NCBI RefSeq assembly: GCF_001556515.1 | Contig: NZ_LSJA01000098.1 | Location: 44,983 to 108,982, forward strand | Reading direction: 5' to 3' | DNA from: Caulobacter sp. CCH9-E1 | Lineage (GTDB): Bacteria > Pseudomonadota > Alphaproteobacteria > Caulobacterales > Caulobacteraceae | DNA: 64,000 nt | Shown here: one piece after another, positions 41,077-50,852 of the stretch | Position numbering within the stretch: position 1 is the first letter of the stretch | How the letters are laid out: the number at the start of each line of letters is the position of its first letter | Position numbers and translations under genes: made by a program | The notes under the pieces: model-generated | Told to the model about the DNA's origin: nothing | Database searches by the model: none | The model's input: the letters and a program-made list of their open reading frames with translations, nothing else

Positions 41077-41988
41077 TTACCCTTCCGAAGACCAGCGGGC
41101 GAAGAACGACAGGCCGATCTGCCGGTCGCCCTTGTCCTCGACCAGCGAGAGCTCGCCCCAGTCGATGACGCCGGCGCGGCCGTCCAACTCCTGGGCCAAC
41201 AGGCCCGACAGCGCCGCGCCCGAGACGCGGGCGGCGTAGGCGTTCATCAGCAGGAACGAGGCGTCCTCGCTGAGCAGGGCGGCGACGTCCCGGGTCAGGG
41301 CCGCCAGGTCTTCGAACAGGCGCCAGACCTCGCCGTCGGCGCCGCGGCCGAACTTGGGCGGGTCCAGGATGATCCCGTCATAGACATTGCCGCGCCGCAC
41401 CTCGCGGGCCACGAACTTGCGGGCGTCCTCGACGATCCAGCGGATGGGCTTTTCCGCGAGGCCGGCGAAGGCGGCGTTTTCGCGGGCGAAGCCGACCGAC
41501 TTCTTGGAGGCGTCGACATGGGTGACGGCCGCGCCGGCGGCCGCGCAGACCACCGAGGCCACGCCGGTATAGCCAAACAGATTCAGGATCTTGGGCTGGC
41601 GGCCTGAGGTCTTGGCGAAGGCGCGCACGCGCTCGTCCTGCCAGGCCCAGTTGGCCGCCTGCTCGGGGAAGAAGGCCAGGTGGCGGAAAGGCGTGAACTG
41701 GCCGTGGAACTTTGCGCCGCCCCAGGCCAGCGGGAACTTCTCGATCGGCTTGCCCTTGAAGCGCCAGCGGCCGGCCTCGTCCTCGTCGGTCGGGTCGAAG
41801 ACCGCGTCGGCGTTGTCCCAGACCTTCGGGTCGAGGCGCGGCGCCCAGAAGCACTGCGGCTCGGGACGCACGACCGTGTAGCGGCCATAGCGCTCCAGCT
41901 TCTTGCCGTTTCCACTGTCCAGCAGGGCGTAGTCGGCCCAGCCGGTGGTGCGCATGACGATGGGGGCGGGAGCGATCTTCGGAGCCAT
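41077..41988 (-). CDS. Class I SAM-dependent methyltransferase (RlmI/RlmK-like)
   Basis: 303 aa. The Rossmann methyltransferase core has LNLFGYTGVASVVCAAAGA (motif I), HVDASKKSV (acidic loop) and GIILDPPKFGRG (motif IV, DPPKF), the RlmI-type rRNA cytosine C5-methyltransferase arrangement. There is no PUA domain, so it is a shorter relative of RlmI. ATG at 41988. Operon with the SPOUT enzyme suggests rRNA modification. Confidence 0.85.
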   Translation of the reverse strand: MAPKIAPAPIVMRTTGWADYALLDSGNGKKLERYGRYTVVRPEPQCFWAPRLDPKVWDNADAVFDPTDEDEAGRWRFKGKPIEKFPLAWGGAKFHGQFTPFRHLAFFPEQAANWAWQDERVRAFAKTSGRQPKILNLFGYTGVASVVCAAAGAAVTHVDASKKSVGFARENAAFAGLAEKPIRWIVEDARKFVAREVRRGNVYDGIILDPPKFGRGADGEVWRLFEDLAALTRDVAALLSEDASFLLMNAYAARVSGAALSGLLAQELDGRAGVIDWGELSLVEDKGDRQIGLSFFARWSSEG

Positions 41989-42005
41989 CGCCCGCCCATA
42001 CCTTT

Positions 42006-43433
42006 TTACAGCCGGACCCGTCCAGAGCGCGGGGCATGCAGCGTCTTGTCCCAGCGGTGCGGATCGGTGACGAACTGGGCCAGAGCCTTGGCCGCCGCCA
42101 CGCTCTGCGCCAGCCAGTAGAGCGGCATGCCCAGCAGGTGCAGGGCCTTGGGCTGGCCGCCGGCGCGCATCACGCCGCGCGCCCCCGCGATGGCCGCCGA
42201 GCTCCAGCCCAACGCATAGAGCACGAGGTCGGCGGCCGGGATGTCGAACCGGGCATCCGGCCAATAGTCGATCGCCGCCGCCGCGATCGCGACCGTCATC
42301 ACCGGACCGTGCAGGTGCGAGGACGCCACCGACTGGGCCAGGGTGAGGACCAGCGCCGCCGCGTTGCGGGCTTGGCGGACGATGCGGCCACGCGAGTGGA
42401 CGGCCAGGGTCTGCATATGACCCTTGATCCACCGCGCCCGTTGCGGGAGCCACTGGCCCCAGGTGGTCGGCGCGGTTTCCCAGGTCGGCCTCGAGATCAC
42501 GCCCAGCCTGTAGCCGGCGGCGGCGAGGCGGAAGCCGACATCGGCGTCCTCGGTGACGTTGTAGGCGTCCCAGGCCCCGATCTCGCGCAAGGGGGCGACC
42601 TTGAAGTGGTTGCTGGTGCCGCCGAGCGGGAAGGTCAGGCCCCACCTCGCCAGGGCCGGCAGCAGCACCTCGAAGTGGGCGGCGTATTCCAGGCGGAATT
42701 GCGAGGGCAGGAACAGCGAGAAGCCCGGGTCTTCGATGCGCAGGGGCGCTTGCAAGCAGGCCAAGCGCGCGTCGGAGGCGGCGAAACGGGCGGCGGCTTC
42801 GCGCAGCTGGCCGGCGTCGGGCATGTCCTCGGCGTCGTAGATCACCACTAGGTCGCCACGGGCGCGTTCGAGCGCGTGGTTGCAGGCGCGGGGCTTGGTC
42901 TTGGGCGTTCCGGGCGGGACGATCAGCACCTGCGCGAAGGCCGGCAGGTCGAGGACGCGGACGGCCGCCAGGGTCTGGACGTCATCGGCTTCCAGCACGA
43001 TCAGCGCCTGCAGCCGATCGCGCGGATAATCGATCGCCGCCAGGTTCTCGATCAGCTCGCCGACCACCTCGGCCTCGCGATAAAGCGGGGCTATGATCGT
43101 GTAGGCCGGCAGGTCCTCGTCGGCCAAGGGCGGCGGCGGTCTGGTCGCCAACGGCGTGCAGGCGGCGGCCAGTCGCGTCAGCCCGCCCAGCAGGAAGACC
43201 GTGAAGAACAGGTGATGCACGCCCACCAATCCGGCGGTCGGCGCCAGCGCCATGGCGACGGCGAGCGCCAGGCCGGCCAGTCCGATCGTCGCGGCTTGCG
43301 CCGGCGAGAGCGAGAGGTGAGCGCCGTCGCGGTCCTCTCGAACCGCGAACGCTTCCACGCCTGGCTGGGATATAGGCGCAAGTCCGCCCGCCGGCGCGAA
43401 CGCCGGGTCCAACCGTCTATCTTCACGCGCCAT
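42006..43433 (-). CDS. Processive family 2 glycosyltransferase, membrane-bound
   Basis: 475 aa. Two N-terminal hydrophobic segments (about 45-90), then a GT2 domain: TIIAPLYREAEVV, VIYDAEDMPD (DxD-like), TEDADVGFRLA (catalytic ED) and QRARWIKGHMQT (QxxRW), the cellulose-synthase/N-acetylglucosamine-type processive signature. Two or more TM helices follow. Polymer unknown; bacterial chitin-, cellulose- or exopolysaccharide-like product are all possible. Single gene, 17 bp before the methyltransferase pair. Confidence 0.85.
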   Translation of the reverse strand: MAREDRRLDPAFAPAGGLAPISQPGVEAFAVREDRDGAHLSLSPAQAATIGLAGLALAVAMALAPTAGLVGVHHLFFTVFLLGGLTRLAAACTPLATRPPPPLADEDLPAYTIIAPLYREAEVVGELIENLAAIDYPRDRLQALIVLEADDVQTLAAVRVLDLPAFAQVLIVPPGTPKTKPRACNHALERARGDLVVIYDAEDMPDAGQLREAAARFAASDARLACLQAPLRIEDPGFSLFLPSQFRLEYAAHFEVLLPALARWGLTFPLGGTSNHFKVAPLREIGAWDAYNVTEDADVGFRLAAAGYRLGVISRPTWETAPTTWGQWLPQRARWIKGHMQTLAVHSRGRIVRQARNAAALVLTLAQSVASSHLHGPVMTVAIAAAAIDYWPDARFDIPAADLVLYALGWSSAAIAGARGVMRAGGQPKALHLLGMPLYWLAQSVAAAKALAQFVTDPHRWDKTLHAPRSGRVRL

Positions 43434-43640
43434 CGTCGCCCCAAGACGCCAGATCGCCCCAACGACGTGGATAACGATGCCTCAACCAAAAGGTGTCAAA
43501 TGGAAAAACACGCGTTTCGCGACATTTGCTCGCGCGCGCGAGATCTGGGGATCGCCAAATCGGCTACAATGCACGTTCTTGCGACGGCTGAGTGATTCCC
43601 GTTTAGTGTGGGGTGGGGAAATGCAGGGGAAGCCAGTTCC

Positions 43641-44276
43641 GTGACGGTCGTTCTGAAAAAGCCTCAAAAGTCCGCGCGTAAGCCCAAGGGGGATGGGCAC
43701 CTGCGACGCGGCGAGATCCTGGAGGCCGCCGAAAAGATCTTCATCGCCGAAGGTTATTCCGGCGCCACGATCCGCAAGATCGCCGACGCGGTCGGGGTGT
43801 CGTCGACGGCCCTCTACATGCACTTCCGCGACAAGGATCAGATCCTGATGGAGATCAGCAACGACGCCATCGAGCGTCTGCTGGCTCTGAACACGCAGAT
43901 CGCGGCCCAGCCGGTGGATCCGGTGGCGCGGGTGCGGCTGATGCTCGAGGCGTACATGACGTTCGCGCTCGACAATCCCAATACGTACCAGCTGGTGTTC
44001 TGCAGCACCGGCGAGCACATCTCGCAGGACAAGATCTCGGACCTGCTGACGCTGGGCGACCGCTGCTTCGAGAAGTTCAGCGAGCCGGTGCACCACATCG
44101 CCGCGCAAGGCCGTCTGCGCTCGGGCTCGGCGGTCGAGGCGGCCGAGGTGCTGTGGGCCGGCTGCCACGGCCTGGTGTCGCTGCTGATCACCAAGCCCTC
44201 GCGCGGCTGGTCCTCGTCCGAGGGCCTGATGAAGGTGATGCTGGACGGTCTGCTGCACGGCTTGGTCACGGACTGA
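43641..44276 (+). CDS. TetR-family transcriptional regulator (ABC operon)
   Basis: 211 aa. The HTH spans about residues 20-70 (GEILEAAEKIFIAEGYSGATIRKIADAVGVSSTALYMHF is the textbook pattern). GTG at 43641 is preferred over an earlier GTG at 43608 because AGGGGAAG lies upstream. Four bases before the binding-protein gene, so it heads the operon and probably controls it. The ligand domain has the W-x-G-x-HG type C-terminus (LWAGCHGLVSLL). Confidence 0.88.
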   Translation: MTVVLKKPQKSARKPKGDGHLRRGEILEAAEKIFIAEGYSGATIRKIADAVGVSSTALYMHFRDKDQILMEISNDAIERLLALNTQIAAQPVDPVARVRLMLEAYMTFALDNPNTYQLVFCSTGEHISQDKISDLLTLGDRCFEKFSEPVHHIAAQGRLRSGSAVEAAEVLWAGCHGLVSLLITKPSRGWSSSEGLMKVMLDGLLHGLVTD

Positions 44277-44280
44277 TTTC

Positions 44281-45087
44281 ATGAGCGCCGCCAAGGCTTT
44301 GTGCGCCCTTGTGGCGGCGCTGGCGCTCGCGCCGGGCTTCGCCCTGGCGGCTCCGGGCGTGATGTCGCTGGATTCCTGCGCCGACCAGTACGTGCTGGCC
44401 TTGGCGCCGCGCGACAGCATCGTCGGCCTCTCGCACCGCGCCGTGTCCCGCGACAGCTATATGCGGAGCGCGGCGGTTGGTCTTCCCCTGCGCCGGGCGA
44501 CGTTCGAGAGCCTCGTCGCCGCGCGGCCCCAGGTCGTGGTGCGGCTGTGGGGCGGCGACGCGCGCCTTGTCCAGGCGCTGGAGAAGAAGGGCGTGACCAC
44601 CGTGACGCTGGACGACGCCGCCGACTTCCAGGGCGTGCGCGCCAATGTCCGCAAGGTCGCCGCCGCGCTGGACCGTCGCGCCGAGGGTGAGGCGATCATC
44701 TCCCGCATGGACGCCCAGCTGGGCCGCGCCACCGGAGCGGGGAAGGGCAGGTCCGCCCTCTATCTGACCCCCGGCGGCTTCACGGCAGGGGCGGGCACGT
44801 TGATCGACGCCATGCTGAAGGCGGCCGGCTACGCCAACGCCTCCAAGGCGCCGTACTTTGCGCCCGTCTCGCTGGAGGGCCTCGTCATGCGGCCGCCGAC
44901 GGCCGTGGTTCTGGGGCTGTTCGACATGGCCCGGGCGGGCGCCGACCGTTGGGGGCCGGGACGGCACGCGGCGCTCCAGCGCGTGGTTTCAACCCGCACC
45001 GCGGCCTCGCTGCCCGCGTCGGTCGTCGGCTGTCCCGGCTGGTTCGCCGCCGACGGCGCCCGGATGCTGGCCGAGGCGGCGCGATGA
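44281..45087 (+). CDS. Periplasmic iron-complex/cobalamin-type ABC substrate-binding protein
   Basis: 268 aa with a cleavable signal (ends LALAAPG). Class III binding-protein features: VMSLDSCADQYVLALAPRDSIVGLSHR and the repeated RLWGGDARLVQALEKKGVTTVTLDD. The family (FepB/BtuF/FhuD) carries siderophores, haem or corrinoids. No B12 riboswitch is seen upstream, which weakly favours an iron ligand. ATGA overlap with the permease. Confidence 0.85.
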   Translation: MSAAKALCALVAALALAPGFALAAPGVMSLDSCADQYVLALAPRDSIVGLSHRAVSRDSYMRSAAVGLPLRRATFESLVAARPQVVVRLWGGDARLVQALEKKGVTTVTLDDAADFQGVRANVRKVAAALDRRAEGEAIISRMDAQLGRATGAGKGRSALYLTPGGFTAGAGTLIDAMLKAAGYANASKAPYFAPVSLEGLVMRPPTAVVLGLFDMARAGADRWGPGRHAALQRVVSTRTAASLPASVVGCPGWFAADGARMLAEAAR

Positions 45088-46070
45088 GCCTGATCCGGCT
45101 TTGCCTGCTGATGCTGCTGGTCCTGGCGGCGGCCGTAATCGCGGCGGTTGCGCTGGGCGAGACGCCGCTGGCCTGGGGCCAGTATGTCCAGGCCTTGACC
45201 CACCCCGGTTCGCCGCCGGGCGAGGTGCTGTGGACGATCCGCGCGCCGCGCGTCGCGGTCGCCGCCCTCGTCGGGGCCGCTCTCGGGCTGGCGGGCGCGA
45301 CCATGCAAGGGCTGCTTCGCAATCCGCTGGCCGATCCCGGCGTCCTGGGCGTCTCGGCGGTCTCGGGCCTGGGCGCGGCGGTCGCCATTTCGGCGGGGCT
45401 GGCCGCCATCCCGGGCGCGATCGAGCTTTCGGCGCTCGCGGGGGCCCTGGTCGCCGGCGCCTTGGTTGTGGCGCTGGCCGCGCGGTTCCGCGAGCCCGAA
45501 GCGCTGATCCTGTTCGGGGTGGCGCTGTCGGCCTTCGGCGGCGCGCTGACGGCTCTGGTGTTCAATCTGTCGCCGTCGCCGGTGGCGATGGCCGAGATCC
45601 TGGCCTGGCTGATGGGCTCGGTGCAGAACCGGGACGCTCTGGACGCCCTGCGCGCGCTGGTCCCGATGGCGATCGGCGCGGCGCTCTGCGTGCGCGCCGG
45701 CGAGGGCCTGCGCATGCTGACCCTGGGCGAGGAGGCGGCGCGGATGTCGGCCCTGCCGATGGCGCGCTTGCGGGTCTACGCGGTCGCCGGCGCGGCCTTG
45801 CTGACCGGCGCGGCGGTGGCGGCGGCGGGCGTGATCGGCTTCGTCGGCCTGGCCGCGCCGCACCTGGTGCGGGCGCTGGTCCGCGATGACCCCAAGCGGA
45901 TCCTGTGGCCGTCGGCCCTGGCCGGAGCGCTGCTGCTGGTGTTGGCCGACCTCGCCGCCCGGTTGATCCCCACCGAGCAGGAGCTGAAGCTGGGCGTCGT
46001 CACGGCCCTATTCGGCGCGCCCGCCTTCGCGCTCCTGGCCTGGCGCGCCGCCCGGAGCTGGCGGTTATGA
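45084..46070 (+). CDS. FecCD/BtuC-type ABC permease
   Basis: 328 aa with about ten TM helices. The FecCD family motifs RAPRVAVAALVGAALGLAGATMQGLLRNPLADP and GVIGFVGLAAPHLVRALVRDD (coupling region) are intact. ATG overlaps the binding-protein stop and its own stop overlaps the ATPase start. It would form the BtuC2D2-type importer core. Confidence 0.92.
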   Translation: MSLIRLCLLMLLVLAAAVIAAVALGETPLAWGQYVQALTHPGSPPGEVLWTIRAPRVAVAALVGAALGLAGATMQGLLRNPLADPGVLGVSAVSGLGAAVAISAGLAAIPGAIELSALAGALVAGALVVALAARFREPEALILFGVALSAFGGALTALVFNLSPSPVAMAEILAWLMGSVQNRDALDALRALVPMAIGAALCVRAGEGLRMLTLGEEAARMSALPMARLRVYAVAGAALLTGAAVAAAGVIGFVGLAAPHLVRALVRDDPKRILWPSALAGALLLVLADLAARLIPTEQELKLGVVTALFGAPAFALLAWRAARSWRL

Positions 46071-46822
46071 GCGCGCTGTGGACGCTGGAGACGCTCTCGG
46101 TCCGCCAGGGCAGCAAGACGGTGCTGGAGGCGGCGAGTCTGGCCGTCGCGGCCGGCGAGGTCGTCGGGATCGTTGGGCCCAATGGCGCGGGCAAGACCAG
46201 CTTGTTGCGCGCGGGGCTTGGCCTGCTGCCCGTGACGGCCGGCCGGGCGCTTCTGTCGGGGCAAGCCGTTGGCGCCCTGAAGCCCGAGCAACGCGCTCGC
46301 CTAGTCGGCTATCTGCCGCAGGAGCGCCGAGCCGCGTGGAACCTGCCGGCTCGAATGATCGCCGCGCTGGGCGCCGGCGACCTTCCCGAAGCCAAGGCCG
46401 ACGCCTTGGCGCGCGCCTGCCTGGCCCGCGTCGGCGCTGGCGATCTCGCGGAGCGAGGCGTGCTCGACATGTCGGGGGGCGAGCGGGCGAGGGTGCTGCT
46501 GGCCCGCCTGCTGGCGACGCGAGCGCCGCTGCTGGTGGCGGACGAGCCGGTGGCGGGCCTGGATCCCGACGCCCAGCTGCTGACCCTGGACCTGCTGCGC
46601 GCCGAGGCCGCGGGCGGAGCGGCCGTGGTGGTCACGCTGCACGATCTGGGGCTGGCGGCCCGGACCTGCCACCGGGTGGTCGTGATCTCGCGCGGCCGCG
46701 TCGTCGCCGAGGGCGCGCCGCGCGAGGCGTTGTCCAAGACGGTGCTGGCCGACGTGTTCGGCCTCGACGGCGAACTCGTCGATACGCCCGCCGGTCTGGT
46801 GCTGGCGGCGAGGCGTCTCTAA
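46067..46822 (+). CDS. FecE/BtuD-type ABC ATPase
   Basis: 251 aa. Walker A GPNGAGKTS, Q-loop YLPQERR, signature DMSGGERARVLLARLL (MSGGE), Walker B LLVADEPVAGLDP and H-loop VTLHDLGLA are present. It completes the TetR-SBP-permease-ATPase operon. No TonB-dependent receptor gene is adjacent, so the outer-membrane partner must be encoded elsewhere. Confidence 0.92.
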   Translation: MSALWTLETLSVRQGSKTVLEAASLAVAAGEVVGIVGPNGAGKTSLLRAGLGLLPVTAGRALLSGQAVGALKPEQRARLVGYLPQERRAAWNLPARMIAALGAGDLPEAKADALARACLARVGAGDLAERGVLDMSGGERARVLLARLLATRAPLLVADEPVAGLDPDAQLLTLDLLRAEAAGGAAVVVTLHDLGLAARTCHRVVVISRGRVVAEGAPREALSKTVLADVFGLDGELVDTPAGLVLAARRL

Positions 46823-46837
46823 TTCCACCGATTTCCT

Positions 46838-46941
46838 CGGCGAATGCCGGGGCCCAGCCTCAGGGCGTAAGCGTTGGTTGGACGAACGCGGCGCCCATAG
46901 AGGCTATTCCGAGCTTTCCATCTGGGCCCCGGCATTCGCCG
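46838..46941. repeat. MITE-like element with 20-bp perfect terminal inverted repeats
   Basis: CGGCGAATGCCGGGGCCCAG at 46838-46857 is exactly complementary to 46922-46941; imperfect pairing extends outward to about 46829 and 46950. The 64-bp interior has no open frame. It occupies the space between the convergent ABC ATPase and lytic transglycosylase genes and could terminate both. Caulobacter genomes have dispersed repeats of this kind. Confidence 0.7.
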
Positions 46942-46959
46942 GGGAGATCGGAAGAGAGT

Positions 46960-49035
46960 TTAGGGCTGCGCCGCCACGGTCTCGGCCGAGGCCACGGCGG
47001 CGGAGTAGCTGTAGCCGCCGCGCTTGAGGTCGCTGGACAGGGTCAGCGGCGCGACGCCGCCGTTCAGCCGCGCGCGATAGACCATGGCCGTCTCCAGGGT
47101 CCGCATCACGTAGTTGCGGGTCTCGGAGAATGGAATGCACTCGATGAAGTCGAGCGGGTCGGTGGTCGCGCCGCGGGGGTCGCCGCACTGGTTGACCCAG
47201 CGAGCCGGACGGCCCGGCCCGGCGTTATAGGCGGCGGCGGCCATGATGTAGGAGCCGCTGAACTTGTTGACCATCTGGCCCAGGTACACCGAGCCGAGAC
47301 GCATGTTGTAGGACGCGTCGGACAGGCGATCGACCGAGTGATCCTCGCCCAGCTTGCGCGCCACCAGCGAGGCGGTGGCCGGCATCAGCTGCATCATGCC
47401 GCGGGCGCCGACGCCCGAGCGGGCCTCGGGGTCGAAGTTACTTTCCTGGCGCGAGATCGAATAGACGAACGCCGTCTCGGCCGCGCCGGGCGCGGGCGTG
47501 AAGTGGTGGTCCAGCAGCGGATAGCCGCGCTCGGGCAGGATGATGCCGCGCTGGGCGGCGGCGCGGACGGCGCGCATCGCCAGGTCCTGGTCGCCATAGC
47601 CCCGCGCCATGTCGACCAGCAGGGCCGTCTCCTGAGCATCGGGCAGGATGTCGTCGATATAGAGCATCAGGCTGCGGAATTGGTCGCGGGCGCCGATGTC
47701 GGCCAGGATCCGCGCGGCGCGGACCTGTTCGCGGCTGTAGAACCGCGCGCGATCGGCGGCTGTGATCACCGGATCGCGTTCGAGGCGAAGCTCGCGGAGC
47801 CCGGCCTTCTCGGCCGCCAGCTGGCCGTAGAAGGTGGTGATGTAGCGCGCGCCCTCGAAATAGAAGGCCTGGGCGGCGATCGGGTCGCCCTGCGCCTCGG
47901 CGGCGCGGCCTTGCCAATAGAGCGCGCGGCCCTTGGTGATCGGCGAGGCGCCGACGGCGGCGATCTGGGCGAAGTGGGCGGCGGCGGCGTCGGGGTTCTT
48001 GAGGCGGCTCAGCGCGATCCAGCCGGCGAAGAACTCCGACTCCGCGATCTCGGTCGGCGTCAGGGCGCGGGTGTTGCTGGCGGCGGCGTAGGCGCCGGCG
48101 TTGTCGCCCGCCTGCAGGGCCGCGACGACCAGCTGCTTGCGCTCTCTCCAGATCGCGGCCGAGGCCTCTTCGGTCGGCGGGGCCGGGAAGTTCGCGACCA
48201 TCGGCAGGGCCAGGGTCTCCATGCCCTTGCGGCGCAGATAGGCGGCGCGTTCGAACACCACGCCGGGCGAGTCTTGCAAGTCGGGCGTCAGGTTGTTGTA
48301 GAGGTCGTTGGCGTTGGCCGCGCTCTGGCGATAGGCCATGCGCGTGCGGGCGGCGGCCTGCTGGGTCTCCGACAGCATGGCGACGATGTCGCGAGCGGCC
48401 GGGCCTTGCTGGCCATACAGCAGGATGTCGGCGCGACGGACATAGTCGTCCGGCGTCAGCATGGCGCCGAAGCGGGCGATCATGGCGCGCTGGGCGTCGG
48501 CCTCGAACACCCTGTCGCGGAAGGTGCGGCGGATCAGGTCCGTCGCCTCCTGCTGGCGACCGATCGCCTGCAGGCTGCTGGCCAGGGTCATGACGCCTTC
48601 CGCCGTCGCGGGTTGGGCGCCGCCGAACCAGGCGACGATGCGGGCCGGATCCAGGCCCGAGGTCGCCAGCGCGCGTTCGGTCGCGGCGTCGCGTCGCGCG
48701 CCACGCGGCCAGTCGGCCAGTTCCCGGCGAGCCGAGTCGAGATCGTAGAAGCCCAGCGCCTCGGCGTTGCTGTCGACCAGGGCCCACAGCGCGATCTTGC
48801 GGGCGATCGGATCGCTGAGACTAGCCATGGCGGCCCGGGCGCCGGAAACGTCGCCCCGCTTGGCGGCGGAAAGCGCCGTGCGCAGCGTGGCGGCGTCAGC
48901 GTCCGAAACCGACGAGGCGCCAGCGCTGATCGACGAGCTGACCAGGTCGGGCGCGGCCGTCTGGGCGTCGGCGACGCCGCATACGGCGACGATGCAGGCT
49001 CCCCCGAGCATGATGCGGCGCAGAACTGAAGCCAA
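46960..49035 (-). CDS. Soluble lytic murein transglycosylase (Slt70-like)
   Basis: 691 aa. TTG at 49035 is the start because GAGGAG sits seven bases before it; the signal peptide ([17 protein letters not shown]) follows. A long alpha-helical superhelical region (about 40-480) precedes the catalytic GH23 domain: [31 protein letters not shown] contains the catalytic Glu, and [12 protein letters not shown] is the substrate motif. It cleaves peptidoglycan glycan strands in the periplasm. Confidence 0.9.
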   Translation of the reverse strand: MASVLRRIMLGGACIVAVCGVADAQTAAPDLVSSSISAGASSVSDADAATLRTALSAAKRGDVSGARAAMASLSDPIARKIALWALVDSNAEALGFYDLDSARRELADWPRGARRDAATERALATSGLDPARIVAWFGGAQPATAEGVMTLASSLQAIGRQQEATDLIRRTFRDRVFEADAQRAMIARFGAMLTPDDYVRRADILLYGQQGPAARDIVAMLSETQQAAARTRMAYRQSAANANDLYNNLTPDLQDSPGVVFERAAYLRRKGMETLALPMVANFPAPPTEEASAAIWRERKQLVVAALQAGDNAGAYAAASNTRALTPTEIAESEFFAGWIALSRLKNPDAAAAHFAQIAAVGASPITKGRALYWQGRAAEAQGDPIAAQAFYFEGARYITTFYGQLAAEKAGLRELRLERDPVITAADRARFYSREQVRAARILADIGARDQFRSLMLYIDDILPDAQETALLVDMARGYGDQDLAMRAVRAAAQRGIILPERGYPLLDHHFTPAPGAAETAFVYSISRQESNFDPEARSGVGARGMMQLMPATASLVARKLGEDHSVDRLSDASYNMRLGSVYLGQMVNKFSGSYIMAAAAYNAGPGRPARWVNQCGDPRGATTDPLDFIECIPFSETRNYVMRTLETAMVYRARLNGGVAPLTLSSDLKRGGYSYSAAVASAETVAAQP

Positions 49036-49227
49036 AACGCACTCCTCAACCCGGCCCGGACCAGGGCCTTCGATCCATCATCGGCGGATACGCGCCGACG
49101 GAAGGGTCGTCCTCGAATCACAAGTCCGCGCCCGCAACAAGATCAGGCCGGATTATGTTTAAAGGAGGGTTGGCGGGACTTGACCCGAAGGCCTCGTCCG
49201 ATCAAACCGCTCCAGCCTCGACGCGCC

Positions 49228-49287
49228 CGGTTGCGGGACGGCGGGGCAGGGACATATTGTCCCGCCTCCTTCGTCCTGCCGCAACCG
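49228..49287 (+). promoter_or_regulatory. Long stem-loop in the dapA leader
   Basis: CGGTTGCGG (49228-49236) and CCGCAACCG (49279-49287) close a structure whose tip is the perfect repeat GGGACA-TAT-TGTCCC (49249-49263), with extra GACG/CGTC pairing between. It ends 33 bp before the dapA ATG. It could be an operator plus hairpin, an attenuator, or a palindromic repeat. It does not resemble the L-box lysine riboswitch. Confidence 0.45.
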
Positions 49288-49320
49288 ACGCGGCGCCATC
49301 CTCACGGCAATTTGCAAGTC

Positions 49321-50202
49321 ATGGTCCATTCCCCGTTCAAGGGCGTCATTCCTGCCCTCGTCACGCCGTTCAAGGACGGGGAGGTCGACGAGAAAGCCTT
49401 CGTGGCGCTGGTCGAGCGTCAGATCGCGGGCGGCGTGCACGGCCTGGTGCCGGTCGGCACCACTGGCGAGACCTCGACCCTGTCGCACGAGGAGCACATG
49501 CGGGTCGTCGAACTGTGCGTGAAGACCGCCGCCGGCCGCGTGCCGGTGATCGCCGGCGCCGGCAGCAACTCGACCGACGAGGCCATCATGCTGGTCCGTC
49601 ACGCCAAGACCGTCGGCGCCGACGCCGCCCTGGTGGTGACGCCCTACTACAATCGTCCGAGCCAGGAAGGCCTCTATCGCCACTACGAGGCGATCAACGA
49701 CGCCGTCCAACTGCCGGTGTTCGTCTACAACGTGCCGGGCCGCACGGGCGTCGACATCTCCAACGAGACCCTGGCGCGCCTGTCCAAGCTGCCGAACATT
49801 GTCGGCATCAAGGACGCCACCGGCGACCTGACCCGCATCAGCTTCCAGCGCCTGATGTGCGGCGAGGACTGGGTCATGCTGTCGGGCGATGATCCGACGG
49901 CGCTGGGCTACATGGCCCATGGCGGTCACGGCGTGATCTCGGTGACCTCCAACGTCGCGCCGGACGCCTGCTCGGCCTTCATGAACGCCTGCCTGCAGGG
50001 CCAGTGGGAGACGGGCCTCTACTGGCAGGATCGCCTGGTGCGCCTGCACAAGGCCCTGTTCCTGGATTCGTCGCCGGCCCCGACCAAGTTCGCCCTGTCG
50101 CACCTGGGTCTGTGCGCGGAAGACGTCCGCCTGCCGATCACCGCCTGCGCCGAGGCCGTGCGTCCCACGATCCTGGACGCCATGCGCGAGGCTGGTCTCT
50201 AA
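49321..50202 (+). CDS. dapA: 4-hydroxy-tetrahydrodipicolinate synthase
   Basis: 293 aa. It condenses pyruvate with aspartate semialdehyde in the lysine/DAP pathway. [17 protein letters not shown] carries the catalytic threonines; YYNRPSQEG the tyrosine; [11 protein letters not shown] the Schiff-base lysine. Length is the usual 290-295. ATG at 49321; an upstream frame extension has no ribosome-binding site. smpB follows two bases after its stop. Confidence 0.93.
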   Translation: MVHSPFKGVIPALVTPFKDGEVDEKAFVALVERQIAGGVHGLVPVGTTGETSTLSHEEHMRVVELCVKTAAGRVPVIAGAGSNSTDEAIMLVRHAKTVGADAALVVTPYYNRPSQEGLYRHYEAINDAVQLPVFVYNVPGRTGVDISNETLARLSKLPNIVGIKDATGDLTRISFQRLMCGEDWVMLSGDDPTALGYMAHGGHGVISVTSNVAPDACSAFMNACLQGQWETGLYWQDRLVRLHKALFLDSSPAPTKFALSHLGLCAEDVRLPITACAEAVRPTILDAMREAGL

Positions 50203-50204
50203 AA

Positions 50205-50663
50205 ATGGTCAAGCCGATCGCGGAAAATCGGCGCGCGCGCTTCGATTACTTCATCGAGGAGACGTTCGAGGCGGGCATCATGCTGACCGGCACCGAGGTG
50301 AAGAGCCTGCGGACCGGGCGGGCGAATATCGCCGAGTCCTACGCCTCGGTCGAAGGGCGCGAGATCGTGCTGATCAACGCCGACATCCCGCCCTACGGCC
50401 ACGCCAACCGCTTCAACCACGAGCCGCGCCGGCACCGTAAGCTGCTGCTGCATCGCCGCCAGATCGACAAGCTGATCGGCGCGGTGCAGCGGGAAGGGCG
50501 CACGCTGATCCCGATCAAGCTCTATTGGAACGACAAGGGACTGGCCAAGCTCGAGGTCGGCCTGGCCAAGGGCAAGAAGCTGCACGACAAGCGCGAGACC
50601 GAAGCCAATCGCGATTGGCAGCGCGACAAGGCGCGCCTGATGAAGGGCGATCGCGGCGACTGA
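50205..50663 (+). CDS. smpB: SsrA-binding protein SmpB
   Basis: 152 aa. Motifs [41 protein letters not shown] and [18 protein letters not shown] cover the OB-fold and the basic C-terminal tail that binds tmRNA for trans-translation. Two bases after dapA. No ssrA gene is visible beside it. Confidence 0.94.
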   Translation: MVKPIAENRRARFDYFIEETFEAGIMLTGTEVKSLRTGRANIAESYASVEGREIVLINADIPPYGHANRFNHEPRRHRKLLLHRRQIDKLIGAVQREGRTLIPIKLYWNDKGLAKLEVGLAKGKKLHDKRETEANRDWQRDKARLMKGDRGD

Positions 50664-50697
50664 GAAATCAGGCGCGCTCTGCCTGGGTTGGGCTTGC

Positions 50698-50814
50698 TCA
50701 GCCCAGGCTGAACATCATCAGAAAGCCCAGCGTCACGCCCAGGAAAAAGCCGGCGGCGCTGGCGACGAGATATCGGCGGACGTCCGCTCGGACGTCAGTA
50801 CGCGGTTGGGACAT
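50698..50814 (-). CDS. Small single-pass membrane protein
   Basis: 38 aa: a basic N-terminal part MSQPRTDVRADVRRYLV then one hydrophobic helix ASAAGFFLGVTLGFLMMFSLG. ATG at 50814 with a GGGAG-type site upstream. It converges with smpB. Small hydrophobic proteins of this size are often missed; no family recognised. Confidence 0.5.
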   Translation of the reverse strand: MSQPRTDVRADVRRYLVASAAGFFLGVTLGFLMMFSLG

Positions 50815-50852
50815 CTGAAATCCCGCTCCCCCACACGCCTCTTTGGCGTAAC

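Noticed and set aside
43434..43640. Possible cobalamin riboswitch before the TetR/ABC operon
   Set aside because: No B12-box-like conserved sequence or paired elements are visible in the region, and a TetR gene precedes the transporter.
46078..49029. 983-codon open frame on the plus strand across the ABC ATPase and the lytic transglycosylase
   Set aside because: It overlaps two well-supported genes in other frames and crosses the MITE-like element; composition is Gly/Arg/Gln-rich.
49036..49320. Lysine (L-box) riboswitch upstream of dapA
   Set aside because: The hairpin found is a simple inverted repeat without the five-helix L-box layout.
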